DNA of 64,000 bases from IMCC45349 sp047219225 (GTDB taxonomy: Bacteria > Bacteroidota > Bacteroidia > Flavobacteriales > Flavobacteriaceae), in assembly GCF_047219225.1 (NCBI RefSeq), contig NZ_CP178208.1, forward strand, positions 1,674,001-1,738,000, written 5' to 3'. The translations under genes were made by a program, and so were the position numbers. This document shows, piece by piece, positions 25,025 through 32,628 of the stretch; position 1 is the first letter of the stretch, and each line of letters starts with the position of its first letter. Below the pieces are notes generated by a model that was not told the DNA's origin, searched no databases, and saw nothing but the letters and a program-made list of their open reading frames with translations.

Positions 25025-25852
25025 TTATATTTTAAAAGTAATTACTGGTCGTTTTGCGTGATTTACAAGATCTTCACTAATACTTCCATTTAAAAAATGG
25101 GCAATTCCTTGTCTTCCATGAGTGCTTATGCCTATTAAGTCTGCATTAATACTTTGTGAAAAGTTAAGAATTCCTTGTTCAACAGTAATATCGTTGTAGA
25201 TAGTAATGTCGTAATTTTTAAAATCATTTCCTTCGATAAACTTATGAATTCTATTTTCGGCTTTGGCAGTAGTTATAAATCTATTTGCTGTATTAACCAT
25301 TACTAAGTGTAGTTTTGCATTGAATAAAGAGGCAAATTCAGTTGCTTGCTTATATGTTTCTTTATTGTCGTTTTTAAAATCAGAAGCAAAAACAAAAGAG
25401 TTTACATCAAACTCTTCATGGTGATTTTTTATAACTAATACAGGAATATCTGATGAACGCACCACTTTTTCAGTATTAGACCCAATAAACATTTCTTTTA
25501 AACCACTCGCGCCATGTGATCCCATAACGATCATGTCTATGTCATGTTGCTTACATATTTTTATAATGTCTCCAAAATTTTGAAAGACTTCTACTTTATC
25601 TCTTACAGAAACTCCTTTTAAATAATCTTCATTTAATAATTCTTCAAACCGCTGTTGTGCTAATTTTACAAAAAACATGGCTTCAGGTAAATCTGTACCC
25701 TCTATACTTAATGATTCTATTTGCTGTAATGGCAATTCTAACATGTGAAGTAGAAATATTTCACCATCATATTTTTTTGCTAATTGAGCAGCAACACGAA
25801 GCGCGTTTTTTGATTCTTTAGAGAAATCTGTCGGAACTAATATTCTTTTCAT
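25025..25852 (-). CDS. Tandem-domain universal stress protein
   Basis: The 275-residue cytoplasmic protein has two USP domains. The first opens MKRILVPTDFSKESKNAL and ends with IVMGSHGASGLKEMFIGSNTEKVV, which contains the ATP-binding pattern G-2x-G-9x-G-S. The second, degenerate in its beginning (FVFASDFKND), ends with ISTHGRQGIAHFLNGSISEDLV, again with the nucleotide loop. Such proteins modulate survival under starvation, oxidative or energy stress. The start codon lies in one arm of an inverted repeat that could hide it in the mRNA. It shares a bidirectional terminator with the tRNA gene. Confidence 0.88.
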   Translation of the reverse strand: MKRILVPTDFSKESKNALRVAAQLAKKYDGEIFLLHMLELPLQQIESLSIEGTDLPEAMFFVKLAQQRFEELLNEDYLKGVSVRDKVEVFQNFGDIIKICKQHDIDMIVMGSHGASGLKEMFIGSNTEKVVRSSDIPVLVIKNHHEEFDVNSFVFASDFKNDNKETYKQATEFASLFNAKLHLVMVNTANRFITTAKAENRIHKFIEGNDFKNYDITIYNDITVEQGILNFSQSINADLIGISTHGRQGIAHFLNGSISEDLVNHAKRPVITFKI

Positions 25853-25876
25853 AGGAGTTTTATTTAATGCTCCTAT
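25850..25876 (-). promoter_or_regulatory. Hairpin covering the universal stress gene start
   Basis: A 7-bp perfect inverted repeat (25870-25876 with 25851-25857) has a 12-base AT-rich loop. The downstream arm contains the A and U of the AUG, so a folded mRNA would mask initiation. Confidence 0.45.
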
Positions 25877-25907
25877 AAATTTAGTAATAAAAATTGATAT
25901 TTAAAGC

Positions 25908-25940
25908 CTTGTAAAAATCAATTAAAATGTTGTATATTTG
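25908..25940 (+). promoter_or_regulatory. Promoter of rimP-nusA-infB
   Basis: CTTG (25908-25911), 21 bases, TATATTTG (25933-25940). The -7 box is an exact TAnnTTTG match and the -33 is one base off. The predicted start is near 25946, giving a leader of about 55 bases. Confidence 0.75.
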
Positions 25941-25965
25941 CAGCGTTGTAAGAAAAAGAATAAGT

Positions 25966-25993
25966 GAGGGGACGAGAAGTCCCCTCTTTTTAT
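25966..25993 (+). terminator. Leader terminator/attenuator upstream of rimP
   Basis: GAGGGGAC/GTCCCCTC forms a perfect 8-bp stem rich in G-C in an otherwise AT-rich region. It has loop GAGAA and is followed at once by five T. It lies between the promoter and the rimP ATG, 8 bases before the start codon, so it is an intrinsic terminator shape inside the leader of its own operon. Confidence 0.85.
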
Positions 25994-26001
25994 ACTAAAA
26001 A

Positions 26002-26466
26002 ATGTTTAAAGAAACCGTAAAAGAACTACTGGACAATTGCTTAGCTGAAAGACAAGATTTGTTTTTAATAGATTTTAATGTTTTAGAAGGTAATGCTATA
26101 AGAGTAGTTATTGATGGAGATAAAGGAGTCCTGGTTGAGGATTGTATGTTTGTTAGCAGAGGTATAGAACACAACTTAGATAGGGAAGAAGAAGATTTTT
26201 CTTTAGAAGTTACTTCGGCTGGTGCAGCATCGCCTTTAACACATACAAGACAATACGTTAAAAACGTAGGGAGAAATTTAGAAGTTAAAACTGTTGATAA
26301 TAAAAACCTCGAAGGAACGCTTAGCGATGCAGATGAAAACGGAATAGTTTTAAAATGGAAAGCAAGAGAGCCTAAACCAGTAGGTAAAGGAAAAGTAACA
26401 GTGAGTAAGGAAGCTAATTTAGCTTACCAAGATATTAAAGAAGCAAAAGTTAAGATAAAATTTTAA
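26002..26466 (+). CDS. rimP: Ribosome maturation factor RimP
   Basis: The 154-residue protein matches RimP, which binds the 30S subunit during late assembly near S12. Visible blocks are VVIDGDKGVLVEDCMFVSRGIEHNLD (about 34-59), the SLEVTSAGAASPLTHTRQYVKNVGR domain link, and a C-terminal Sm-like part (LEGTLSDADENGIVLKWK). Start ATG at 26002 is the only good one. nusA follows after 12 bases and infB after that, the classical rimP-nusA-infB order. Expression should depend on read-through of the leader hairpin directly upstream. Confidence 0.94.
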   Translation: MFKETVKELLDNCLAERQDLFLIDFNVLEGNAIRVVIDGDKGVLVEDCMFVSRGIEHNLDREEEDFSLEVTSAGAASPLTHTRQYVKNVGRNLEVKTVDNKNLEGTLSDADENGIVLKWKAREPKPVGKGKVTVSKEANLAYQDIKEAKVKIKF

Positions 26467-26478
26467 TCCACAAGAATT

Positions 26479-27711
26479 ATGGAAAATCTTGCGTTAATTG
26501 AGTCATTTTCAGAATTTAAGGACGATAAGTTAATCGATCGTGTAACCTTAATGGCTATTTTGGAAGATGTTTTTAGAAATGCATTAAAAAAGAAATTTGG
26601 TGATGATGATAATTTCGATATAATTATAAACCCTGATAAAGGAGATTTAGAAATATGGAGGAATAGGATAGTTGTAGCTGATGGTGAGGTTGAAGACGAA
26701 AATCAGGAAATATCATTAACTGAAGCTCGTAAAATTGAACCAGATTTTGAAGTTGGTGAGGATGTATCTGAAGAAGTGAAACTTATAGATTTAGGGCGTA
26801 GAGCAATTTTAGCATTACGTCAAAACCTAATCTCTAAGATTCATGAGCATGATAACACTAATATTTATAAGCAGTTTAAAGATTTAATTGGTGAAATCTA
26901 TACTGCAGAAGTACATCATATACGTCATAGAGCAATTATTTTGTTAGACGATGAAGGAAACGAAATTATACTTCCAAAGGATAGACAAATACCTTCTGAT
27001 TTCTTTAGAAAAGGAGAAAACGTAAGAGGAGTAATTGAAAATGTTGAATTAAAAGGTAACAAACCAGCAATAATTATGTCTAGAACTGCGCCAGCATTTT
27101 TAGAAAAATTATTTGAGCAAGAAATACCAGAAGTATTCGATGGATTAATTACAGTTAAGAATGTAGTTCGTATTCCAGGAGAAAAAGCAAAGGTAGCTGT
27201 AGATTCTTATGATGATAGAATTGATCCTGTTGGAGCTTGTGTAGGTATGAAAGGGTCTAGAATTCATGGAATTGTTCGTGAATTAGGAAACGAAAACATA
27301 GATGTAATAAACTATACTACTAATTTACAACTTTATATAACAAGAGCTTTAAGTCCAGCTAGAGTAACATCAATTAAAATTGATGAAGAAGCTAAAAGAG
27401 CTGAGGTCATCTTAAAGCCAGAAGAAGTAAGTAAAGCAATTGGTAGAGGAGGACATAATATTCGTCTAGCTGGAAAGCTAACAGGATACGAAATTGATGT
27501 GTTTAGAGAAGGTGTTGAAGAAGATGTTGAATTATCAGAATTCTCAGATGAAATCGATTCATGGATTATTGAAGAATTAGCAAAAGCTGGTCTAGATACT
27601 GCAAAAAGTGTTCTAGAACAGGATGTTGATGATTTAGTAAAAAGAACTGACCTTGAAGAAGAGACTATAAATGAGGTAGTTAGAATTCTTAAGGAAGAGT
27701 TTGAAGATTAA
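26479..27711 (+). CDS. nusA: Transcription termination/antitermination factor NusA
   Basis: The 410-residue protein has the N-terminal RNA-polymerase-binding domain (1-130), an S1 domain (about 133-200, GEIYTAEVHHIRHRAIILL), KH1 (PGEKAKVAVDSYDDRIDPVGACVG, then MKGSRI) and KH2 (KAIGRGGHNIRLAGKLTGYEI). The E. coli protein is longer because of C-terminal acidic repeats. Here only one short C-terminal helical region remains (SWIIEELAKAGLDTAKSVLEQ, in part). NusA lengthens pauses and stimulates termination at hairpins, which makes the terminator in its own leader noteworthy. infB follows after 111 bases. Confidence 0.96.
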   Translation: MENLALIESFSEFKDDKLIDRVTLMAILEDVFRNALKKKFGDDDNFDIIINPDKGDLEIWRNRIVVADGEVEDENQEISLTEARKIEPDFEVGEDVSEEVKLIDLGRRAILALRQNLISKIHEHDNTNIYKQFKDLIGEIYTAEVHHIRHRAIILLDDEGNEIILPKDRQIPSDFFRKGENVRGVIENVELKGNKPAIIMSRTAPAFLEKLFEQEIPEVFDGLITVKNVVRIPGEKAKVAVDSYDDRIDPVGACVGMKGSRIHGIVRELGNENIDVINYTTNLQLYITRALSPARVTSIKIDEEAKRAEVILKPEEVSKAIGRGGHNIRLAGKLTGYEIDVFREGVEEDVELSEFSDEIDSWIIEELAKAGLDTAKSVLEQDVDDLVKRTDLEEETINEVVRILKEEFED

Positions 27712-27725
27712 AAATTTATTTTATA

Positions 27726-27763
27726 TTGGATGTTTATATATCTGTAGATTAAAATACATCCAA
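27726..27763 (+). repeat. Hairpin in the nusA-infB gap
   Basis: TTGGATGT (27726-27733) and ACATCCAA (27756-27763) form a perfect 8-bp inverted repeat with a 22-base loop. A second short repeat GCAG/CTGC (27786-27800) lies nearer the infB start. Function is unknown. It might be a processing or translational control site. Confidence 0.5.
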
Positions 27764-27822
27764 AGTTTTAAATAAAAACAAACAAGCAGGAGTAATCTGC
27801 AATATATTATTAAAGGCAATTT

Positions 27823-30639
27823 ATGGCTGGAACAATTAGATTAAATAAAGTACTAAGGGAGTTAAATATCTCTATAGATCGTGCTGTTGATTTTTTAGAA
27901 TCAAAAGGTATCGAAATAGAGAAACGTCCTACTACTAAAATTACAGACGAAGTATATGGAATTCTTTCAGGTGAATTTCAAACTGACGCTAGTAAAAAAG
28001 TAGCCTCTAAAGAAGTTAGTGAAGCAAAACTTAAGGAAAAAGAAGCCTTACGTTTAGAGCGTGAGCGTGAATTAGAGGAAAAACTTCAAAGAGAAGAAGC
28101 TGCTAAAAAAGAAGTTGTTAAAGCTAAAACGACACTTGAAGGGCCTAAAAAAGTTGGTAAGATTGACTTAGGTGAAGCAAAGGAAACTGTTGCTGAACCA
28201 AAAAAGGAAGTTGAAGCTCCTAAAGAAGAAGCGCCAAAAGCACCTCAAGTAAAAGAAGAAGCGCCTAAAAAACCTGAGCCAAAGAAAGAAGAACCAGTAA
28301 AAGTTGAAGCGCCTAAAAAGAAGGAAGAAGCTCCAGCTAAAGTAGAAACAGAGAAGACTCCTGTAAAAAAGGTTGAAGTAAAACAAGAAGTTCCTAAGGT
28401 TGTAACGCCTGTAAAACAAGAAGCTCCTAGTACTACTGAAGCGCCTAAAGAAGAGCGTGTTGCTACAAAGTATCAAAAGTTAACTGGGCCAAAATCTACT
28501 GGTGAAAAAATTGATTTATCTCAATTTAATAAGCCTAAGAAGAAAAAAGAAGATAATAAAAATAAAAATGCTAATGCTGCTGATGCCAAGAAAAAGCGTC
28601 GTAGAATTAGTAAACCAGGAGGAAACAATCAGCAATCTAATGATCGTAGAGGGCCTGGTAATAATAGACCTGGTCAAAAAGGAAACTTTAAAGGTAGAAA
28701 CCAAAGAAGACCTCAAGTTGTAAAAGAAGAGCCAAGTGCAGAAGAAGTACAAAAGCAAGTAAGAGAAACTCTAGAGAAACTTCAAGGAAAGGCTAAAAAG
28801 GGAAAAGGAGCGAAGTATCGTAGAGATAAAAGAGATCAACACCGTCAACAAACCGAAAAAGACTTAGAGCAACAACAAAAAGAAAGTAAAGTGCTTAAAG
28901 TAACAGAGTTTGTTACTGCAAGTGAAGTTGCTACAATGATGGATGTGTCGGTAACACAAATTATATCGGCTTGTATGTCATTAGGTATGATGGTGACAAT
29001 GAACCAGCGTTTAGATGCTGAAACATTATCAATTGTTGCTGATGAATTTGGATATACTGTAGAATTTGTAACTGCAGATATTGAAGAATCTATTGAAGAG
29101 GTAGAAGATAGACCAGAAGACCTTAAAGAGCGTGCGCCAATTGTAACAGTAATGGGTCACGTAGATCATGGTAAAACTTCTTTATTAGATTACATACGTA
29201 AAGAAAATGTAATTGCAGGTGAATCAGGAGGTATTACACAGCACATTGGAGCTTATGGAGTAACATTAGAAAATGGACAAAAAATAGCATTTTTAGATAC
29301 TCCAGGTCACGAGGCCTTTACAGCAATGCGTGCTCGTGGTGCTCAAGTTACAGATATTGCAATTATTGTTGCAGCTGCGGATGATGATATCATGCCTCAA
29401 ACAAAAGAAGCAATATCACATGCTCAAGCAGCTGGAGTTCCTATTGTATTTGCAATCAATAAGATTGATAAACCACATGCTAATCCAGAAAAGATTAAAG
29501 AAGGTTTAGCACAAATGAACTTATTAGTTGAAGATTGGGGAGGGAAAATCCAATCACATGATATTTCAGCAAAAATGGGAACTGGTGTTAAAGAATTACT
29601 TGAAAAAGTATTACTTGAAGCCGAATTATTAGAATTAAAAGCTAATCCAGATAAGCCAGCACAAGGTACAGTTGTTGAAGCATTCTTAGATAAAGGTCGT
29701 GGTTATGTATCTACTATTTTAGTACAAGCAGGAACTTTAAAAGTTGGAGATTATGTACTAGCTGGTAAAAATAGTGGTAAAGTTAAAGCAATGCATGACG
29801 AGCGTGGTAATAACGTTAAAGAAGCAGGACCTTCAACGCCAGTATCAATCTTAGGATTAGATGGTGCGCCACAGGCAGGTGATAAATTTAATGTATTCCA
29901 AGACGAAAGAGAAGCAAAACAAATTGCTGCTAAACGTACTCAGTTACAGCGTGAGCAATCTGTTAGAACACAACGTCATATTACACTTGATGAAATTGGA
30001 CGTCGTATAGCACTTGGAGAATTTAAAGAATTAAATGTTATCCTTAAAGGTGATGTGGATGGATCTGTAGAGGCATTAACAGACTCTTTCCAAAAGCTAT
30101 CAACAGAAGAAATTCAAGTAAATATTATACATAAAGGTGTTGGTGCTATTACAGAGAGTGATGTGTTATTAGCATCTGCATCAGACGCAGTTATTATTGG
30201 ATTTAATGTACGTCCAATGGGTAATGCACGTCAAATAGCTGATAAGGAAGAAATCGATATTAGAATGTACTCTATTATTTATGATGCAATCAATGATCTT
30301 AAAGACGCAATGGAAGGTATGTTATCTCCAGAGTTTAAAGAAGAGATTACTGGTACTGCAGAAATTAGAGAAACATTTAAGATTTCTAAAATCGGAACTA
30401 TTGCAGGATGTATGGTTACCAATGGTAAAATATACAGAAACTCTGGTATTCGCTTAATTAGAGAGGGAGTAGTAATATTTACTGGAGAGTTAGAATCTCT
30501 TAAACGATTTAAGGATGATGTTAAAGAAGTATCTAAAGGATATGATTGTGGTATGCAAATTAAAAACTACAATGATATTAGAGAGTTAGATATTATTGAA
30601 GCTTTCCAAGAAGTTGAGGTTAAGAAAAAACTTAAATAG
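27823..30639 (+). CDS. infB: Translation initiation factor IF-2
   Basis: The 938-residue GTPase places initiator tRNA on the ribosome. It opens with the IF2-N helical domain (RLNKVLRELNISIDRAVDFLESKG). A long disordered charged region (about 60-340) rich in Lys, Glu, Pro and Arg follows, then a second N-domain (VTEFVTASEVATMMDVS). The G domain has G1 GHVDHGKTS (about 445), G2/G3 GGITQHIGAY and DTPGHEAFT, and G4 NKIDK. The C-terminal domains II-IV follow (LGEFKELNVILKGDVDGSVEAL) and bind fMet-tRNA. Antisense frames over the charged region are composition shadows. A terminator follows closely. Confidence 0.97.
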   Translation: MAGTIRLNKVLRELNISIDRAVDFLESKGIEIEKRPTTKITDEVYGILSGEFQTDASKKVASKEVSEAKLKEKEALRLERERELEEKLQREEAAKKEVVKAKTTLEGPKKVGKIDLGEAKETVAEPKKEVEAPKEEAPKAPQVKEEAPKKPEPKKEEPVKVEAPKKKEEAPAKVETEKTPVKKVEVKQEVPKVVTPVKQEAPSTTEAPKEERVATKYQKLTGPKSTGEKIDLSQFNKPKKKKEDNKNKNANAADAKKKRRRISKPGGNNQQSNDRRGPGNNRPGQKGNFKGRNQRRPQVVKEEPSAEEVQKQVRETLEKLQGKAKKGKGAKYRRDKRDQHRQQTEKDLEQQQKESKVLKVTEFVTASEVATMMDVSVTQIISACMSLGMMVTMNQRLDAETLSIVADEFGYTVEFVTADIEESIEEVEDRPEDLKERAPIVTVMGHVDHGKTSLLDYIRKENVIAGESGGITQHIGAYGVTLENGQKIAFLDTPGHEAFTAMRARGAQVTDIAIIVAAADDDIMPQTKEAISHAQAAGVPIVFAINKIDKPHANPEKIKEGLAQMNLLVEDWGGKIQSHDISAKMGTGVKELLEKVLLEAELLELKANPDKPAQGTVVEAFLDKGRGYVSTILVQAGTLKVGDYVLAGKNSGKVKAMHDERGNNVKEAGPSTPVSILGLDGAPQAGDKFNVFQDEREAKQIAAKRTQLQREQSVRTQRHITLDEIGRRIALGEFKELNVILKGDVDGSVEALTDSFQKLSTEEIQVNIIHKGVGAITESDVLLASASDAVIIGFNVRPMGNARQIADKEEIDIRMYSIIYDAINDLKDAMEGMLSPEFKEEITGTAEIRETFKISKIGTIAGCMVTNGKIYRNSGIRLIREGVVIFTGELESLKRFKDDVKEVSKGYDCGMQIKNYNDIRELDIIEAFQEVEVKKKLK

Positions 30640-30653
30640 TAAAATAGATAAAT

Positions 30654-30688
30654 AAAAAAAGCGACTCAAATGAGTCGCTTTTTTTTTG
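30654..30688 (+). terminator. Terminator of rimP-nusA-infB, shared with the convergent SPOR gene
   Basis: GCGACTCA/TGAGTCGC (30661-30668 with 30671-30678), loop AA, nine T on the plus strand and seven A before it, so it works in both directions. Confidence 0.92.
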
Positions 30689-30690
30689 CT

Positions 30691-31092
30691 TTATGGATTA
30701 GGAGTCTTTTTTTGTTTTTTAGGTTTAAAAACAAATGCGTTTTCAAACTTCTTTTTCACTTTTACTAAGGCGCGATCGGCTTCTAGTCGTGTTCTAAAAT
30801 TGCCTATCCAAATTTTGTAATTAGGCGTTTCGTATTTAATATCATCCGAAAATTCAGTAAAAGCTTCTCTAAACTCTTTTCGTATTTTTTCAGCACCAGA
30901 ACGGTTTCCGCTATAAATTTGAATTTTAAAGAATATTTCGGACTTATTTATCTCTTTTTTTAAAGCAATTAGCTTATCAATTTCAGGGTCTTGATTTACT
31001 GTGGTAACACCTTCCTGAGCACCGCTAAATGCTAAAAAAAGTAATGAAAATAACATGGAGATTAAATAAGGTTTCTGTTTAGATTTTATCAT
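30691..31092 (-). CDS. SPOR-domain periplasmic protein
   Basis: The 133-residue product has an N-terminal membrane segment (about 9-25) likely serving as a signal peptide (FSLLFLAFSGAQ). A short linker precedes a SPOR domain from about residue 52: FFKIQIYSGNRSGAEKIRKEF, YETPNYKIWIGNFRTRLEADRAL, then VKKKFENAFVFKP. SPOR domains bind glycan strands denuded of peptide stems, often at division sites. This small protein therefore probably associates with peptidoglycan. A promoter with TTTG and TACATTTG lies upstream, and the terminator is shared with infB. Confidence 0.87.
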   Translation of the reverse strand: MIKSKQKPYLISMLFSLLFLAFSGAQEGVTTVNQDPEIDKLIALKKEINKSEIFFKIQIYSGNRSGAEKIRKEFREAFTEFSDDIKYETPNYKIWIGNFRTRLEADRALVKVKKKFENAFVFKPKKQKKTPNP

Positions 31093-31110
31093 AACTATTT
31101 AAAATTTATA

Positions 31111-31139
31111 CAAATGTAAAGTATATTAACTCAAACAAA
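31111..31139 (-). promoter_or_regulatory. Promoter of the SPOR gene
   Basis: On the minus strand TTTG (31139-31136), 17 bases, TACATTTG (31118-31111). Spacing is at the short end of the known range. The start point would lie just before the gene. Confidence 0.65.
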
Positions 31140-31193
31140 TTAAAAAATATTATTTAGAATGTTTATAAATTAGCTATTAACACTTCTGTAACA

Positions 31194-31224
31194 TTTCTAA
31201 AATCCACTTTAAATGTTACTTTTG
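31194..31224 (+). promoter_or_regulatory. Promoter of the act-cox operon
   Basis: TTTC (31194-31197), 19 bases, TACTTTTG (31217-31224). The -7 box fits TAnnTTTG. Its position shows that the longest open frame (ATG 31213) begins inside the promoter, so actA must start further downstream. Confidence 0.65.
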
Positions 31225-31305
31225 CGAGAGATTTTTATAACCGAATATTTTTCTATTTGTATGAAAAAATCGTACCAAAAATTAGAAGATAATTCTATTA
31301 ACGAT

Positions 31306-32598
31306 ATGAAACAGGTGATATACCGTAATTTAACCTCAAGATTTTTACTTTCAGGTTTACTGTTTTTTCTAACTATTTCCACGTCTTTATACGCGCAAGA
31401 TGGTGACCCTGCAAAAGGGAAAGCGTTATTTAATACTAACTGTGCTGCTTGTCACCAGTTAGATAAAAAAATGACAGGTCCTGCGTTGCGTTTTGTTGAG
31501 CAAAGATTAGCCGACGAACAAGGATTAGATAGAGAATGGCTGTCTGCTTGGATTCGTAACAGTTCAGCTTTAATTAAGTCTGGAGATGCTTACGCAAACA
31601 AAGTATTTAATGATTATAGTGGAGCTGCGATGACAGCATTTCCGCAATTGTCAGATGAAGATATTAATAACATCTTAGCGTATACTGAGCAAGAAAAGGC
31701 TGCTCCAGTAGTGTCTACAGGTGATACTGCTACGGCAACTGCGACAGCTGAAGGTGGGATTTCAAATGAGTTAATCCTTGGAGCGCTAGGAATTTTATTT
31801 GCTTTATTAGCTATTGGCTTAATTATGGTGAACAAAACGTTACGTCGTTTTGCTGCTGCTAATAATGTTGAGTTAGCTGAAGAGGCTAATAAGAAGTCTT
31901 TATGGAAAGCATTTGTGCAAAACCAATTCTTATTATTGGTTACAGCAATTTTCTTCTTGTTGTCTAGTGCGTATTTTGCTTATGGATACTTTATGCAGGT
32001 AGGTGTTGATCAAGGGTATCAACCTGTGCAGCCAATTCATTATTCGCACAAAATTCACGCAGGTGATAATGGTATAGATTGTAAGTACTGTCACTCTTCA
32101 GCAAGAGTAAGTAAAACATCTGGAATACCATCATTAAATGTGTGTATGAACTGTCATAAGTCAATTTATGAAGTAGCTCCAACAACTGCTACTGCAGAGT
32201 ATAGTAAAGAGTTCTACGATGGAGAAATCAAAAAGCTATATGAAGCTGTAGGATGGGATGATGCTGAGCAACAATATACAGGTGAAACAAAACCAGTAAA
32301 ATGGGTTCGTATTCATAACTTACCAGACTTTGCATATTTTAATCACTCACAGCACGTTAGTGTTGCAGGTATAGAATGTCAAACTTGTCATGGACCAGTA
32401 GAGGAAATGGAGATTATGTATCAACATGCACCTTTAACAATGGGATGGTGTGTTAACTGTCACAGAGAAACAAATGTGAAAGTTAAAGACAATGGATATT
32501 ACGAAAAAATCCACGAACAATTATCAAAAAAATATGGTGTTGACCAACTTACAGCTGCGCAAATGGGTGGTTTAGAGTGTGGAAAATGTCATTACTAA
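31306..32598 (+). CDS. actA: Alternative complex III subunit ActA, six-haem cytochrome c fusion
   Basis: I place the start at ATG 31306 (430 residues), which gives a proper signal peptide (LLSGLLFFLTISTSLYAQ). The ATG at 31213 lies in the promoter and 31261 is a second option. The chain has six CxxCH haem motifs: CAACH at Cys46 in an N-terminal monohaem domain (with MTGPAL, a Met ligand region), then, after two membrane helices (about 155-228), CKYCH 259, CMNCH 280, CQTCH 358, CVNCH 382 and CGKCH 425. The last five are the normal pentahaem ActA. The extra N-terminal cytochrome domain is a fusion. ActA relays electrons from the complex to the oxidase, and the operon ends with oxidase subunits. 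Confidence 0.92.
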   Translation: MKQVIYRNLTSRFLLSGLLFFLTISTSLYAQDGDPAKGKALFNTNCAACHQLDKKMTGPALRFVEQRLADEQGLDREWLSAWIRNSSALIKSGDAYANKVFNDYSGAAMTAFPQLSDEDINNILAYTEQEKAAPVVSTGDTATATATAEGGISNELILGALGILFALLAIGLIMVNKTLRRFAAANNVELAEEANKKSLWKAFVQNQFLLLVTAIFFLLSSAYFAYGYFMQVGVDQGYQPVQPIHYSHKIHAGDNGIDCKYCHSSARVSKTSGIPSLNVCMNCHKSIYEVAPTTATAEYSKEFYDGEIKKLYEAVGWDDAEQQYTGETKPVKWVRIHNLPDFAYFNHSQHVSVAGIECQTCHGPVEEMEIMYQHAPLTMGWCVNCHRETNVKVKDNGYYEKIHEQLSKKYGVDQLTAAQMGGLECGKCHY

Positions 32599-32628
32599 TA
32601 ATAAAGAAGTTAATTCAATATAATTAAT

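Noticed and set aside
27780..27800. AGGAG before infB as a Shine-Dalgarno site
   Set aside because: It is about 30 bases from the ATG, too far to act, and such sites are not used by most Bacteroidota genes.
28168..28758. Antisense open frames over infB rich in Phe, Arg and Leu
   Set aside because: They mirror the Lys/Glu/Pro codons of the disordered IF-2 region; no signal or domain of their own.
31213..31305. Longer start of actA at 31213 or 31261
   Set aside because: 31213 lies within the -7 promoter box; 31261 would put a long charged tail before the signal peptide. The latter remains possible.
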